From Branchiostoma floridae (Eukaryota; Chordata; Leptocardii; Amphioxiformes; Branchiostomatidae): a stretch of 54,001 nucleotides of DNA. Shown here piece by piece: positions 53,273 to 54,001 of the stretch (positions are counted from its first letter, which is position 1; every line of letters starts with the position of its first letter). The position numbers were made by a program, and so were the translations under genes. Location of the stretch: the NCBI RefSeq assembly GCF_000003815.2, contig NC_049984.1, positions 15,879,425 to 15,933,425 of the forward strand. The letters run 5' to 3'. The notes below the pieces were generated by a model. The model saw only the letters and a program-made list of their open reading frames with translations, made no database searches and was not told the DNA's origin.

Positions 53273-54001
53273 AATATTCAGCAGTTTTTGAAATCAATAA
53301 TAAAGTATTCATCAACAAGAACAAGTGCCTTATAATTCATCTGCCCGGACAGAGCTCGAAGAGAACTCGAAATATCCCTTTTGTAACACGAAGACATGGA
53401 TGACAGAATAGTGCTTTTTGTGATTTCCAGTGTAAACCTGTATTATCGATCTAGCTTACACAGCTAGCTATCAGTGTATTTATTGTGAGATCCTGCTTGG
53501 TGACAAACGGTCCAACTGGCAGTGTTCTATATTAAAACGCTAGGAAAACAAGAGTCCATAGGACACAAACCTCCGTGAAGTAATTACTTACTTACTAATT
53601 AGGGGCTCCCGTGTCGTCTGACACATGAAGTAATCGAGTAACCGAGTAATAGAGTGTGGGTTAAGGTATTTGGTCTCTATTTACCATGAATAACCATTTT
53701 TCAAATCTGTTTCCATTTGGTACAGGTACTTGTTTATTACAACTGCACACTAGGCAGCAACTACAGTGGTATAACTTCTGCTTGGATAGTAGATAATTAG
53801 CTCCAGGCTGTACAAGGCGATCAGCAGCTGCTTTAAGGGTAGACCACATTACTTTGGAGATGGGGGTGTCGTTCTATAACTTAACTTCTCACCTTCTCAC
53901 CCTGACGCCTCTATGCCTAAGGGCCTGTGAGTCGTCAGCCTCTACACGGAGGTAATGAAACGTATGCCAATGGCAATGGTGAGTTAGTATGATCACGTCT
54001 G

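Larger units (their letters stand above)
47667..54001. other. Upstream of the receptor: no gene recognised
   Basis: Receptor 5' UTR and promoter should lie just right of 47,666; no TATA box or other core element was certain. The rest holds tandem repeats (49,640-50,140 and 50,550-51,000), a duplicated block (51,010-51,250), a gap and a SINE head. Open frames are short and unlike known families. Confidence 0.5.

Overview
The window looks like a nuclear genome segment from an invertebrate chordate, most probably a lancelet (Branchiostoma). Reasons: AT-rich, intron-rich sequence; a vertebrate-like exon layout (68-nt and 83-nt exons) in a GABA-A/glycine-type receptor gene; a type II membrane protein with NPMY tail repeats of a style I associate with lancelets; dense SINEs, foldback elements and LINE pieces. 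The species is inference. Three runs of exactly 100 N are scaffold gaps.

Left part (about 2.6-7.2 kb, minus strand): a gene for a type II membrane protein that runs off the left edge. A large first exon carries a cytoplasmic tail with three repeats centred on NPMY. A 110-nt exon encodes the membrane anchor and a 115-nt exon starts the stalk. Then comes a tandem array of ten intact 60-nt mini-exons, each a phase 1-1 unit of 20 residues, separated by introns that mostly contain CA microsatellites. The tandem repeat that looks like a minisatellite is therefore a repeated coding module.

Middle (7.2-18.0 kb): intergenic DNA with foldback elements, two overlapping LINE remnants (one nested, with an 11-bp target duplication), an ATTC microsatellite and a four-copy 180-bp repeat. 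No convincing gene was found here.

18,062-47,666 (minus strand): one complete gene for a Cys-loop (pentameric ligand-gated) anion channel, assembled by hand from ten exons whose splice phases all match. It has a signal peptide, a 13-residue Cys-loop, a PAR selectivity motif before TM2, and TM1-TM4. Unusually, a 174-nt phase 1-1 exon with eight cysteines sits where the family has loop C, the flap over the agonist site. The gene is in frame with it (475 aa) or without it (417 aa). Introns hold tandem arrays, microsatellites, SINEs and an antisense LINE nested in a foldback element.

Right part (47.7-54.0 kb): upstream DNA of the receptor, with tandem repeats (170 bp and about 80 bp units), a gap and one SINE head. 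No gene was recognised. No tRNA, rRNA or CRISPR was found. The two genes are not evidently connected in function; both show symmetric phase 1-1 exons used as add-on extracellular modules.
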